64,000 nt of DNA from Miscanthus floridulus (taxonomy: Eukaryota; Streptophyta; Magnoliopsida; Poales; Poaceae): the NCBI RefSeq assembly GCF_019320115.1, contig NC_089591.1, positions 62,877,798-62,941,797 of the forward strand. The letters run 5' to 3'. The notes under the pieces were generated by a model that saw nothing but the letters and a program-made list of their open reading frames with translations, was not told where the DNA came from and did no database searches. Position 1 is the first letter of the stretch; each line of letters opens with the position of its first letter. The position numbers and the translations under genes are program-made. Shown here in pieces: positions 11,117 to 23,869 of the stretch.

Positions 11117-12715
11117 TGCGCCTACGAGTGCGAGGTCGAGTGTTGTGGCCATGCCACGACAATCGTCGCCTCTGGGGAGCTCGCCGCCGTCAGGGAGGAG
11201 GTCGGTGAAGGAGTGCCCAATGCAAAGAGGTCGATCGGGTCGTTCGAATTGGCCAAGGGCTCCAAGGAGGTTCTCATAGATCCCAGCAGCTCTGAGGGTA
11301 AAATGGTATGCATTGGTACCATGCACTCCTCTGAATAGGAAAGCGCGCTCGTCGACTTCCTCCACAACAACAAAGACATCTTTGTGTGGAAACCCTCAGA
11401 TATGCTAGGCATTTCGAGGGAGGTCACCGAGCATACCCTGAAAATCCATCCAGGCTCCAAGCCGGTAAAGTAACGCCTGCGTCGCTTCGACAAGGAAAAG
11501 CGCAGGGCCATCGATGAGGAGATAGTGAAATTGTTGGCCACCAAATTCATCAAGGAAGTATACCACCCAGAGTGGTTAGCCAATCCCGTCCTTATATGAA
11601 AGAAGAACGGGAAATGGAGGATGTGTGTTGACTATACGGGCCTCAACAAGGCGTGCCCAAAGGACCCATTTCCTTTGCCACGCATAGACCAAATAGTCGA
11701 CTCTACCTCAGGGTGTGAAACCCTCTGCTTCCTTGATGCGTACTCTGGCTACCACCAAATCGTGGTGAGAGAGTCTGACTAGCTCGCAACGTCCTTTATC
11801 ACCCCCTTTGGATCGTTCTGCTACATCTTAATGCCGTTCGATCTGAAAAACGCTGGGGCCACTTACCAGCGCTGTATGCTCAACTGCTTCGGGGACCTCA
11901 TCGGGCGGACCGTTGAGGCCTACGTCGATGACATCGTAGTTAAGTCCAAATGGGTTGGCCACCTTATCGCTAATCTTGAGCAAACCTTTGCGAAAACTCT
12001 GGGCAAATTGTATCAAACTCAATCCTGAGAAATGTGTTTTCGGGGTCCTGAGGGGCATGCTACTCGGCTTCATCATCTCTGAGCGTGGCATCGAAGCCAA
12101 CCCAGAGAAAATCTCAGCCATCACAAGGATGGGCCCGATCCAGAACATAAAGGGGGTTCAGCGGGTCGCAGGGTGCCTCGCCTACCCTCAGCTGATTCAT
12201 CTCGTGCCTCGGTGAACGAGGACTCCCCCTTTATCGACTCCTAAAGAAAGCCAATCGCTTCGAGTGGACAACCAAGGCCCAAGAGGCGCTTGACATGGTC
12301 AAACTACTTTTGACAAAACCCCCGGTCCTAGTTCCTCCAAGCGATAGAGAATCCCTCCTGCTATACATGGCAGCCACCACACAAGTGGTCAGCGCCACCC
12401 TGGTAGTAGAGCGGGAAGAAGAGGGGCATGCCCTCAAGGTGCAGCACACTAGTGTACTTCATCAGTGATTTACTGTCCGACTCCAAAACTCGCTACTCCC
12501 AAATCCAGAAGCTCCTATACGCCAGTTCTCATCACCAAGAGGAAGCTACGCCATTACTTCGAGTCACACCTATGACAGTAGTGACATCATTCCCCCTCGG
12601 TGAGGTCATCTATAGCCAGGATGCCATAGGAAGAACCACAAAGTGGGCGCTCGAGCTGATGGATCAAGGCATCACGTATGCTCCCCGAACTGGCGATCAA
12701 GTCCTAGGTGTTGGC
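11117..12715 (+). pseudogene. Reverse transcriptase of the inner Ty3/gypsy element
   Basis: The RT core is readable from about 11460. KKNGKWRMCVDYTGLNKACP (11600-11659) is the usual fingers motif, FLDAYSGYHQI carries the first catalytic Asp (about 11730), and AYVDDIVVKSK (about 11919-11951) is the YVDD active-site box. Between 11336 and 11950 the reading frame is continuous except for four in-frame stops at 11336 (TAG), 11471 (TAA), 11597 (TGA) and 11780 (TAG). A one-base frameshift follows near 11990. The thumb/connection region continues to about 12715. It would copy element RNA into DNA in the cytoplasm. Confidence 0.85.
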
Positions 12716-13156
12716 TGACTTCATCGCGGAGTGGACCGAGGTCCAGACACCACCGGCGGTCATCGATCAAGAGTACTGGACGATGTACTTCGACGGATCA
12801 CTAATGAAGAAGGGTGCCGGTGCAGGGCTAGTCTTCGTATCACCCCTCGGGGTCCGCATGAGGTACATGGTTCGGCTCCATTTCTCCAAATCAAATAATG
12901 TGGCCAAATACGAAGCACTCGTCAACGACCTACGCATCGCCATCGAGTTGGGCATCCAACGCCTCGACATTCGGGGCGACTCTCAGCTGGTCGTTAACCA
13001 AGTCATGAAGGAGTCAAGCTGCCATGATGCCAAGATGGTTGCGTACTACCAAGAAGTCTGACGGTTGGAGGACAAGTTTGATGACCTCAAACTCAATCAC
13101 ATCCCAAGGCGCCTCAATAAGGCAGCCGACGCACTCATGAAGGTGGCATCCGGTTG
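12716..13156 (+). pseudogene. RNase H domain
   Basis: An almost uninterrupted block. YFDGSLMKKGAGAGLVFVSP (12787-12846) holds the first catalytic Asp, NNVAKYEALVNDLRIAIELG (12895-12954) holds the Glu, and RGDSQLVVNQV (12973-13005) holds the next Asp. A TGA at 13061 and further stops follow. It would degrade the RNA strand of the RNA-DNA hybrid. It is the best-preserved pol domain in the element. Confidence 0.85.
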
Positions 13157-14584
13157 AGAGCCGGTGCTAATGGGTGTCTTTGCTAGTGACCAACATAAAC
13201 CGTCAGTGCGCTACGAAGGGTCAGAATGGACCAACGATGGCCCATCTAATCCAGCCCCGAGGGCTGACCAACCAACCGCTCCGCCCAGCCCCGGTGTCAA
13301 GGAGCTTGAAGAAGATCCAACGATGGAGCTCGACCCTCTAGGTGACTAGAGAACACTCTACCTCGACTACTTCCTCTGCGACGCGCTGCCAACAGACAAG
13401 ACGAAGGCCCAATGGCTTGCATGATGCTCCAAATCCTTCATTTTTGTAGAAGGTGAAGTCTACAAGAGAAGCCACACCAAGATCCTATAGCTCTGTATTC
13501 CTATCGAATAGGGGAAGCTTCTGCTGAGCAATATCCACGGTGGGGTCTGTGGTCACCATGCTACGCCTAGAACCTTAGTTGGGAACGCAATCCAACAGGG
13601 CTTCTACTGGCCCACTGCAGTAGCCGACGCCTGAGCAAATCGTACGCACCTACGAAGGGTGCCAATACTACGCTCGGCAAAGTCACCTCCTGGCCTAGGC
13701 ACTCCAGATGATCCCCATCATGTGGCCCTTCATGGTCTGGGGGCTTGATCTGGTTGGGCTTCTCAAAAAGGTGCCTGGGGGCTACACCCACTTGCTTGTC
13801 ACTATAGACAAGTTCACAAAATGGATCGAAGCTCGGCCGATCTCCGCGATCAAGTTCGAGCAAGCAGTGCTATTCTTCCTCGACATCATCCATCGCTTTA
13901 GAGTACCGAAACTCCATCATCATTGATAACGGCACGTAGTTCACCGAAAAGTAATTCATTCGATTCTATGATGAACAACACATCCAAGTCAATTGGGTTG
14001 TCGTCGCGCACCCTCAAATGAACGGGCAGGTCAAGCGCGCAAACGGCATGCTCCTACAGGGCCTCAAACCTAGGATCTTCAACCAATTAACAAGTTTGGC
14101 ACACGTTGGGTCGTCGAGCTCCCTACGGTACTCTGGAGCCCAAGGACAACTCCTAGTCGGCCATTAGCTACACACCTTTCTTCATGGTCTACGGTTCTAA
14201 GGCCGTCCTCCCGACAGAACCTCAACTATGGAGCGCCAAGGATCAGAGCATACAACGAGCAGGGAGCCGAGGCATCCCACAAAGACTCCATGGACCAACT
14301 AGACGAAGCTCGTGACATCGCCCTCCTCCATTCAGCCAAGTACCAACATGCGTTGTAATGGTACCACGGTCGACGGGTGCAGAACCGAGCCTTCAATGTT
14401 GGGGACCTTGTCCTCCACCTCGTATAGAGCAACAAAGATCGCCACAAGCTCTCCCCACCCTAGGAGGGGCCGTACGTCGTCGCGGAAGAACTCCAGCCAG
14501 GCACCTACAAGTTGAAAATCATCAACGGCAAGGTCTTCACCAATGCCTGGAACATTGAACAGCTACAGTCATTTTTACCCTTAA
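13157..14584 (+). pseudogene. Integrase domain and pol C-terminus
   Basis: After a linker, an HHCC-type segment is recognisable around 13540-13680 in shifting frames. The catalytic core begins near 13708: VWGLDLVGLLKK and THLLVTIDKFTKWIEARP (13789-13842) contain the first Asp, and a DNGT-like block follows at about 13925. The C-terminal tail is seen at 14512-14584 (KVFTNAWNIEQLQSF). Numerous stops and frameshifts are present. It would join element cDNA to chromosomal DNA in the nucleus. The 5-bp TSDs fit this enzyme class. Confidence 0.8.
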
Positions 14585-15255
14585 TAAACACATACTTTCC
14601 CTTATCAAGTTTTTATCTTCAGAGTCCCCGACCTTTAGTGACATCCGACCCGTGCAAATTGCGAGGGGTCGGACCTCACTCGGGGGCTGATATAAGTAAT
14701 ACAAGTACGTTTATCTTACAAACACTACCTGTGTTACCTTCGCAAACATTCTCTAAAAAGTTTTCCATTCTTCTCGTAACAAGTCCTAAGGGCTAGGATT
14801 TCAGGAATCAATTCTGAGTATAACTGGTAGGACTATGGGAAACCCATGCCCCAGCGGCTACGACCTCCTTTCTCACCAGCATGATCAAAATTGATTCACC
14901 TGCACTCCTAGTTTTTGTGACCTGGACTATGGGATGAGCCGGAAGGCACCGAAACCTCTTATACAAAAGAAAGAGGAAGCTGAAAAGCTGTTTGCCGTAG
15001 CGAAAGTCGAAAACTTATGCATTTTTCCGCACAAAATTAATTACCTACAAAGTGATCCCATCACAATAAGGACTAATGTATTCACAAATACAAAAGACTG
15101 TTCACTCGAGGACTCCCCCACAACTTATTCGATTACAGTTTTTGACCAGCCCTACTATGAGTACTGCTACGATCGCCGTGCAACGCTCTCCATCAGCGAT
15201 GTGGTGTCTGTCCTCTACAAACATCGAGCACCACGTCGGCAACTATGGTGCCCTC

Positions 15256-15417
15256 CTAGGGCCGTCTAGGGACTACACCATCATCATCAGCCGTGACCCT
15301 GACAATGGTGCCCCCGCTAGGGCATCTAGAGACTACGCCATCGTCATCAGCCGTGACCCTGACAATGGCACCCCCGCTAGGGCATCTAGGGACTACGCCA
15401 TCATCATCAGCCACAAC
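15256..15417 (+). repeat. 60-bp tandem repeat, about 2.7 copies
   Basis: The unit contains GACTACGCCATCATCATCAG, CCGTGACCCTGACAATGG and CCCGCTAGGGCATCTAG, repeating at 60-bp spacing. It is open in several frames because its period is a multiple of three, which creates spurious ORFs. Confidence 0.85.
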
Positions 15418-16764
15418 CTTGAACAACAGCGTCTGGGCGGGGGGCGTCTCCCACCGGGGAAAGGCCGCAACGAACGATGGCAAGGCCGACTGATGCTTGG
15501 CTACCCTCCAGTGCTCCTCCTCCTTCAGCAGCAGTAGCCCCTTCTCAGCAAAGGCGGCCTATGCACCATCTCATCTATGTTGGATGACCCCCAGCTCGAC
15601 ATCACGCTCTGGATTCACCGGATGGATCTAGTGAGCTTTTCTCTCCCTGGCATTACCCTCTCTCACTTAGGACCCACCAGCGATGCATGAACTCATTCGG
15701 TGGAAAGGAAGGAGAAGAGGTAGCGGCTCTGAAGTAGGCGAAGGAGTGGGGCAAGAACTCCCCTCCCCCTCCCTATTTAAGGAAGAGGCGTAGCAACTGA
15801 GGGAAAGGCGAAAGGTTGGGACAAAAAACTCTCTGCCTTCCCCTATTCATTATAGGTGGGAGATCAATGCTATGGGAATCCGAGGGGACGTGCCTAGACC
15901 GACGGGACGTGCTCTGACCGACAAGACGTTGCCTGGGAGTGGCCCAGCCACTAATGCACACCGGGCGCGAGAACCAGGGCACACTCGCATGCAGACAACT
16001 CTCCACTTCCCCAGGTAGGACCATGGAATGACCTGATGGGGGAGGTCCCATCAGGCCTCCTAGGTCAATCGAACGGCCTAGGTGAAACGACGAACAAATG
16101 GCCACAAAAAGATAAGTACCTCTGTTTCCTTGCTTTGCGCATTAATTTCATTACCGAGTTTCCGACCCCAGCAACAGCAGGGGACACGGACATTGCTCGG
16201 GGGCTGCCGAGAGTGTCTACCTAGTTAGACATCCTCCTCGCCCGACCCCTCCTTATGTTTAAAACTGGAAGCATGGCGTGTGGGTATAAAACTTTGAATA
16301 CAACTGGATGAACCACCAGACCCTACGCCCCGACGGCTACGGTGTTTTTGTTCACCAGCATAATCGAATTCATAGTTCCCCACACCACAAGCTTTGGCTC
16401 CCGCCTTCCCAAGAGGGGTTTGGGGGGCCCTCCTATAGAATCTCCTTCGAGGAGAAACTATCAGGTCACCTCAAAATCAATCGAACGACTCGGATCGCCA
16501 CCGAGAGACAAAAATGAAAAATGGCAATGTTTATGCAGGTTACACTGACCTCGTTGCAGACGTCAGACCCGAACCCCACACAAACAAAATTGGTAAAAGC
16601 TTCCCGTCGCTCACACCACTAGGGTAACATTATCAATCCCCCCCCCCAGTTTCATTTCAATTAAATTATATGCTAAATCCATACATCCAAACATTGCATA
16701 TGCAAATCCCTACATCCCAATGCTTCGTGTCATGTCACAAAGTGGTAGCCGCCTCATTCAATAT

Positions 16765-17695
16765 GAGAGGCGACCGATCGAGGTTCGAAGGTCGGCCCGC
16801 GAAGGGCTCGAGGCCACCTCACATCAAACAGAGCCAAGGAAGAAAAAACAAAGATGAGCCCCAGCGGCCTTGCCCAACCCCGCTCAGAAGCGACAGGGAC
16901 ATCTCGACCTTTCTCATTCGATTCTAACCCTGAGCCAAACCCACAGAATCTCCATCGAGGAGAGGCCAATGGGCCACCTGAGCCTATCGAACGGCTCGGG
17001 CATCTAGCCGAGAGGTGGGTTAAGAAGTAGTGAAATGCCACATGAGGGCTCTACCGACCCCATCAGTGAATGATGGACCTAGATTTCACATGAACATACC
17101 TGTTAGTGAGCTCATTGAGCGTGACACTTCGAGCCATCGAGGCAAGTATCATCAACTCAGCCCCTCTGGTTGTGGAAATCGAGGACTGAGGTAACACGCG
17201 AAACATGGCCTGACCCCTATCAGACCCTAAGGGGCTCAGGGGCTCAAGCCGCTCGATCCAAGATCGAGAGACCAGAGGTTCAAAGGCTGACCCGTGAAAG
17301 GTCTAGGGCCGCCTCACGTCGAACAAGAGCTAGGGGAGAAAACGCTAGATGAGCCTCAGTAGGCCTTTGCCTAGCCCGCATTGAGGCAGGTAGGGTCATC
17401 TCAACCTTCTAGTTCAATCCAGCCTCTAGCCGAACCCATAGAATCCCCATTGAGGGGAATCCATTGGAAGGCGGGCCAAGGAGCAATGGAACACCACCCG
17501 AGGGCTTTTGCCGACCTTGTCGCAAAGCAAACGGGATCGATTCCGTCCAAACATCCCCGTTAGCGAGCTCATAAAGCACGTCACTCGAGCCATCGAGGCA
17601 AATAACATCGCCTCAACCCCTCTAGTTGTGAAAAACCATTGATGGGGCGACAGTCGTGAAACGAGCCAGCCCTTGACTGAATCCCCACCATGCAC
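16765..17695 (+). repeat. Diverged tandem duplication, unit about 470 bp
   Basis: The first unit is about 16765-17225 and the second about 17245-17695. Both contain, in order, CGAGG/CAGAGGTTC.AAGG, a GGGC/CGCCTCAC block, ACCC.TAGAATC-type and TCGAGCCATCGAGGCAA motifs (16795/17275, 16805/17310, 16940/17440, 17132/17586). Confidence 0.65.
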
Positions 17696-18246
17696 AGGGG
17701 CTCAGGGAAGGCTGGACCAGCGATAAGGCCAAAACGCACGGTCATGCAGCGATCGCCAAAGTCCTAAGTAAGGGGTACGCACGAATACAAACATAAGCTC
17801 ACTACCCTCGCTCCCGTCTCTAGTAACATCCAACCCCAGTGACCACAAGGGGTCGGACCTCACTCAGGGGTTGATAAAGGTATGATTACCTTCTTTCTTT
17901 TTTTGAAACAGACATTACATCAGACCTTCTCCTCGCATCGAGACTGGCGACAAGGTTTCGGGGAACTAGATAGGTAAGACTGCAAAAAGCCCATGCCCAG
18001 ATGGCCTATGGTAATTTTGCTCACTAGCACAATCAAAATTTCCCCTAAACACTTTGGGTCCTACAATCTTAACAAATGGAAGGGTCGGATCGTGTAAATC
18101 TTTCCTCATTGCAAAAAAGGAAGAAGGTAAGATCAAACAAACAAAACAAAATTGCGTAAACAAAGTCACGAATCCATTTTTAGAAGTACCGACACTTGTT
18201 CACATATTACGGATAAATGTTTATCAAACTTATTCAACTAACTACT

Positions 18247-21200
18247 TCACGGAGGGAGAACCATTTCTTTCAGCCTGTTCGCCAGGTTCCGCGTAAGGGG
18301 AGTCACCGCCCTCTCAATCTCGTCTAGCTCAGGGTCTTCATAGACAGGCATGAAGCCTTGGCTCATTACCTCCAAGTTGATCTCCCGATCATAATGAGAA
18401 CGAGCAACAGCGAAGGCTTGGGTGATCTCAGGCGTGAAAGGCATCCTCCTCAAGCTAGCCCACCTGCGTCATGATACCAGTGGCACGAATCGGGAGGGAG
18501 CCAATCCCCTCTCCTTGCGCCACCTACAGGTCATCGCAGACCACCACGACGGCAACACATAGAAGATCATGCCCATCGCTTTTGGCCCGAAGGATCCCCC
18601 GCACCATGGCGAGTTCTGTGGCTAGCCTAGCAGAAACTTCCTCGGCCTCTAGCCTTTGGACCACCGCATCTCCAAGATCCGCCCAGAGGGCCACAGGCCT
18701 CCCGATGTGCCTCACCGTGCTCTCGGATGGCCCGGTCGTGCTCCTCGCATGCTGTGCTGCGCTCCAAGCGAAGTATTTCTTTGGTCCGGCGCAGCTCGTC
18801 CGCTCCCCCACACAGTCGGGAGATCACCTCAACATCCTAGTTCGCCCTCTACTGCAGGGCCACGGACCTTTCCTCGGCCTTCCACCGGAGATCCCGCTCT
18901 GTCTCCAGCTCAGCCAGGACCTTGAAGGCCCGTTGACTAGCCTCGGCATCCTTTTAGAGCAGCTCGTTCCACTCCTTTTGGATCCTAGCGGCTGCCTCCT
19001 CGTCTAGCTTCACCCTCGCCGATAGGTCTTCAAACATCCCATGGATCTCCTCCATGTCCCAACACGCCTTGACCTCCTGCTGCTGGGCGGTAGTGAGCTA
19101 CGCACCCACATCTCTTCGCAGCCGGGCCTCCTCGGTAAGGCGATCCCTTTCTGCTTTTTGCTCATGGAGGAACCAGGATTTGTTTCAGCTACGAGCAACG
19201 ATACACTGAAAAAGGACCGGTATCAAAAATACGAAAACACAAGAATACACGAAGAAAAGAGAAAATGAGGGAGAAGATTAAGCGGATACCCGACTAGTAG
19301 GAACGAGGATTTCACACAGGACGCCATTGGCTTGGCTCAAGGCATCCATCATAGCCGAGAACCCAATGTCAAGATTCTCCCGCTCCATGCTCTCGGCAGC
19401 ATCGTCAAGCAAGAAAAGAGCCGACATTGGGTCCTCAGCGGCCATCCACTGGAGCGGCGGCTGCCCCGCATGGGGGGAGCGGCTACCCTCTGACAGCAGG
19501 GGCCGAGGGTGACCTCCAACTGATCCTCCCCACCACCACCACGATGCTCCGGAGACCCTCTAGCTTGTCCTCCATCTGGCCCCGCCTCGGCACCGCAGCC
19601 TGGGCCACAGGTGGCATGGATTGCGCCACCCCCTCGGATGCCACCATGGCAACATCCAGCCCTGTCGGGCTTGTCGTAGTCGCGGTCACCTCCACCTGGG
19701 CCTCTAGTGGCATGGATCGCGCTGCTCCCTCAGAAGCCACAGCTGGCTGTGTCTGACTGCGCCTGGCTCATCAAGGTTGGGGGCGATCCAGGCTGCGTCC
19801 TCCTCGTACTAGCCCGCGTCGGCGTCGTCACTTGGGCTGCCGGAGGCATGGATTATGCTGTCCCTTTGGACACCACCATGGCGGTGTCTGGCTGCTCCTG
19901 GCTTGGAGCGGTCATGACCATCACCACCGATGACACTGGACCCTCGGCTGGCGGTGTTGTGCCCGCCATGGAAGACGCCGCCTGCTCAGCGACCACCGAG
20001 GGCACGGGTTCCACCACAGGCGCCACTGGATCGACCAACGAGGCCACAGCATCAGCGCCGCTCCTACCCAAAATGGGGGCAACATCAAGCCATGCCATCC
20101 ATCCCGCCTAAAGGGCAAGGCTCCTCTTAGGCGCCAGCCCCAGAGAGCGGCCTCGCCGCAAGAATCTGCAAGAGGGAAAAGGCATAAGGTCGAAAGAGAA
20201 GAATAAAAAGGGGGAAAATAGGGGAATTAGTGGCCTACTCCGATGCCTTGGGGTGCGGGAACATTTTGGGGACAAACCCCCAGACCCCTGTCTTGAATCA
20301 TCTAGGCAGGACCACTTTGAGCCTACTCCCTGCTCCTGGGTAGGGGGGGCTCGCCTCCCTTATCTCCGAGGGTGTGGCGACGGAGCCGTCCCTCTCCATC
20401 GATGCCTCAGGGGCGGCGGCCGATCCACCTCCATCCACCGATCCTCCGACAACACCCCGGGTGGGGCGATAGATACTTTGGCTCCCACCGGCCCCATGGA
20501 CGAGCTGATGGTTTGGCTCACCTCCACCGATCTCATGGACTCGCTTCCCTCCGCATGGAACGGGAAGGGTCCCTACATGGGTTGGTGGGCGTCTGTTAGC
20601 ATATCCTCGCCCGCCAGGATGTCCCAATCCACATCGGCGGCTACCTCATTGTTGTCATCGTCATCGTCATCATCACTGCCTGTCTCTTCTCCTCGATCAC
20701 GCGCTTGTCGCTTCCATAACAGCTTCTTCTTCTTAAGCTCCCTTGACTTTTTGTCCCACTTGGCCGCGATACGGTTCACTTTCGCCAGGGTCTGATCCTT
20801 CTACAATGGAGTCGGGCTATCCTTGAAGAATAGTTCCCCTAGCTAGTCCCGCCATCCCTAGGGTCAGCTTCAAGGGGTTAGAAATTCAAGTAAAAAAGGA
20901 GTATGGAGAAGGGAAACTTATGAAGTCAATAAACCCTAGTTCCAGCCACATTGGGGGATGCCCCGACATCGGGAACACAAAATCGAGGACGATGCTAATG
21001 GTGTCCTTCGAAGGCTAGGCTCCATCGCCTCCTTGATGCGCTGTGGCACCTCGGACAGAGGCAGCGCCTCATCGGCAAGCACCGTCCCTTCGGACGGTGC
21101 TTCGGGCACCATCTGGTGCAGGGGAAGCACGCGTGCCATCCGCGACGCCACCCTCCTCGCATGGTAGGCGCTGATGATCCCTGAACCCTTCATGTCCCTG

Positions 21201-21835
21201 TCCTTCAAAGTTTGGAGGGCAACGAGAAGGTCGTCGATGTTCTTCTTCGCCTTGGTTGGGATGCCCCACCTCCACAACCCTGGGGCCTCCTTGATGATGC
21301 ACCCAGAGAAGACTGGCAAGGGGGCGGCAGCGTCATCCTTGACATAGAACCATTACGAATGCCACCACTTATTGGAGGTGGACAGATGCATTAATGGGTA
21401 CGCATCTGCCAGGTTGTTATGAAGGTGAATGCCAGTGCATCCCATTGGCGTGGGTAGCTCCTGCTTCTCGACCCGCCTCTTCAAAAGGTTAACAGTGAAG
21501 ATATGCCACCAAAGGTTGAAGTAGGGGATCGATCCCCAAGAACCCCTCACATAGGGCAACGAACGTCGCAATGTGCTAGATCCCATTGGGGGTAAGGTGC
21601 TGCAACTCCACCAAGTAGTAATCCAACAGCCCCCAAAGGAACAGGTGAGCAGGTATGGTGAATCCCCGCTCATAGAAGTGGGCAAGGACACGACATACCC
21701 TTCGAGCGGTGATGGCTCATCCTCGTCACCAGGCAGCCGCCACTCCTCAGTGACTGTCAGCAGGCGAAGGAGGCCATGGTGAACGAGGCCCTCCAGGTGC
21801 TGAGGGGTGATGCTGGATCTACCCCATGGCTCCAT
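18247..21835 (-). pseudogene. Antisense gene of the Tat-type element (plant 'putative gypsy-type transposon' / Transposase_28-like domain)
   Basis: Encoded opposite to gag-pol. From the minus-strand ATG near 21833, a conserved N-terminal domain is readable at 21353-21560 (YFNLWWHIFTVNLLKRR, then NLADAYPLMHLSTSNKWWHS). It continues at 20936-21319 (FSGCIIKEAPGLWRWG, GSGIISAYHARRVASRMARV). Further on come a basic-acidic segment with a DDDDDDDNN run (20573-20779), a low-complexity Pro/Ala/Val stretch (19.5-20.1 kb), a segment with heptad-like spacing (18524-18811) and a short conserved end (18247-18453, PVYEDPELDEIERAV). Frames shift between blocks. Function is unknown; the location and orientation match the extra ORF described for Tat-lineage elements. 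Confidence 0.7.
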
Positions 21836-22591
21836 TGAAATGATTGGGGGAGGGTGGACGCGAGTTCAATGGCGGCTATGATGCGGGTGCGAGCTTAGCG
21901 ATGGTCGCGATGCGAGTATGGGAGGCTCTAGTGATTGGCAGTGGAGGTTGACGATGCGAAGGCAAAAATGCGAAGTACGGAACCCTAGGGGCGAATCCCG
22001 TGGTTTTATAGGGGCGACGGACGCGAAGAAGGGCAACCATCCGTCTCGATCTCCGAGCCTGCCATGACACACCACCGTGTCATGCTATGGGATACATGCC
22101 AGTGATCCCTATCCCTTCCCACCAAAATCGCGTCGGACGGTTCATCTTCTCGAGCGAATCGGACTCTTTTCCCACAGAGGGGACACGGGTCAGAAGATTT
22201 CCCCTCCAGCCTATATAGGCCCAGAAAGCCCAAGGGTCGGCCCAATAGTCTTGATGGCCATCCCAATGAGGGATAGGACCATGAGCGACTAAGACGTAGG
22301 TACACGAACATCGGTAGGGCCTCATTCCATGATCGAGCCCCAGCCAGGCAGACCCTAGATGAAATCCCCACGAACAGGATACCAGGGTTCCCTTAAAACT
22401 TTCCAGTTGACAAAAACCGAATCCCATAGCCTTACCCACGAAGGATCCTAAATTACCCCTCGGGCGGTTCAATCCGAATCACCCAAGGGCTCGGGGGCTA
22501 CACCCGACGGGTGTGCTCACGTGCACCCTCTGATGAATCGACATACCCTCTAGACGATTCTGTCCGAATCACCCGAGGGCTCAGGGGCTAC
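21836..22591. other. Upstream region of the antisense gene and polypurine-side DNA
   Basis: No supported gene. On the minus strand this is the promoter side of the antisense gene (a TATAAAACC motif occurs near 22003-22011, minus strand). On the plus strand it ends with a repeated GAATCACCCGAGGGCTC.GGGGCTAC motif (about 22470-22590) that includes the purine-rich tract just before the 3' LTR. Confidence 0.55.
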
Positions 22592-23864
22592 TGTTGGGGA
22601 CCTAATACTAGGGTACCCAATGAGGTTGGACTAATAACCATCGAGCATTGATGCTTCCAGTTAGACAAGAGCACTGCTACTCTTCTTGCCTGGGCGAGGG
22701 AAGGTTGGTTCCGCCTCGCCCGATGGCTAAGGGCTGGCTCCGCCTCGCTCGACGTTCGAGGGAGGGCTCCGCCTCGCCCGACCCCTGAGGATAGGCTCCG
22801 CCTCGCTCGACCCCTGAGGATGGGCTCTGCCTTGCCCGACCCCTGAGGGCTGGCCTCTGCCTCACCCAATGACTAGGGGCTAGCTCCGCCTCGCCTGATG
22901 TCCGAGGGTGGGCTCCGCCTCGCACGACGTCCAAGGACGGGCTCCGCCTCGCCCGACGATCGCACCCTGCTCCTTCATAATGACAAGCACAGGGTATGAC
23001 AGGACATTCGAGTCAAACAGCAGTACCGAGGACCATGCCCTGCACGCCTGTAGGAAGGTACCGTCAGTTTACGATGGGACGGGCGCTTTAGGCCCTTTTC
23101 GACGTAACAGTGCCTGAATAGTGTTGTAGGCGCCGACTTTTGTCCCACAGTGTAGTAGGCACCGCCTTCAGTCCTCGAGCGTGGATACTAACACAGGCAT
23201 ACGACAGCCACTATGGTCCAAGATAGGAATCACCTCATCTACAGTGACGGGCGTACTGTCACTTCCCCTGTTACTCCCCGAGGGGTCATAGCTCGGCTCT
23301 CCGGCACGTCGCACCTGTCCGCCGACATAGGATGGGATGCACCCACTTGCTAAAAAAGGCCTAGGGCATGGCCTACGAGGATCAATGAACATGCCACCTC
23401 TGACACGGTCTGCCGTGTTAAGCAGGGCAGGCATAGGGAAAAAGGAAGACCTAGCTCCCTCAAAGGATGTTATATACCTTTGGCATTTTCATCTTGCTCC
23501 CATCTATAACCCCTGCTCCCCCCTTGGTCTATAAAAGGGAGGGCAGGGCTCCCCACCAAGGGGACGAACGCTGACGGATAAGTTCAACACACACATGATA
23601 CGCACACATGGCTGAGTAGCGACCAAGCTCTCGGCGACCTTTTTGATCATTCCATTGGAGACTTGGGACTCGTCCCTCTCTCGATCGTTTGTACCCCCTA
23701 CTATGAACCATTTTTGGTACTAATAACATGAGCAGCAGCAGCAGACTAGATGTAGGGATGTTCAGCCCAAACTAGTATAAACCTCATGTCCTTTAGTGCA
23801 CCATTCGGGCCTAACACGCAACAATCATAAATTTACTAGCCGGTGTTTGTTCGAAACACCGACA
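22592..23864 (+). repeat. 3' LTR of the inner Tat-type element
   Basis: 1273 bp, starts TGTTGGGGACC, ends ACCGACA, and is followed by the TSD CCGAT. Small substitutions and indels relative to the 5' LTR are spread along its length, including in the minisatellite. Confidence 0.9.
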
Positions 23865-23869
23865 CCGAT

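Larger units (their letters stand above)
14585..18246 (+). other. Long non-coding region between pol and the antisense gene
   Basis: No sense-strand gene is supported. The region is built from degenerate repeats, including a block containing GGGGTCGGACCTCACTC near 14665 and 17845, a 60-bp tandem repeat at 15256-15417, and a roughly 470-bp duplication at 16765-17695. Such hypervariable repeat-rich DNA is typical of Tat-lineage elements. Confidence 0.65.
7164..23864 (+). mobile_element. Tat-type Ty3/gypsy retrotransposon, innermost layer, full length but decayed
   Basis: LTRs at 7164-8443 and 22592-23864, TSD CCGAT (7159-7163 and 23865-23869), primer-binding-like site at 8444. The order gag, protease, reverse transcriptase, RNase H, integrase defines Ty3/gypsy. 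The roughly 8-kb span between integrase and 3' LTR, carrying a long antisense gene and tandem repeats, is characteristic of the Tat lineage in plants (RIRE2/Retand type in grasses). All coding regions carry stops or frameshifts, so the element is not autonomous now. Both LTRs are present end to end, so insertion age could be estimated from LTR divergence. Confidence 0.9.

Noticed and set aside
15256..15537. Repetitive protein-like frames on both strands
   Set aside because: The 60-bp tandem repeat has a period divisible by three, which keeps many frames open.
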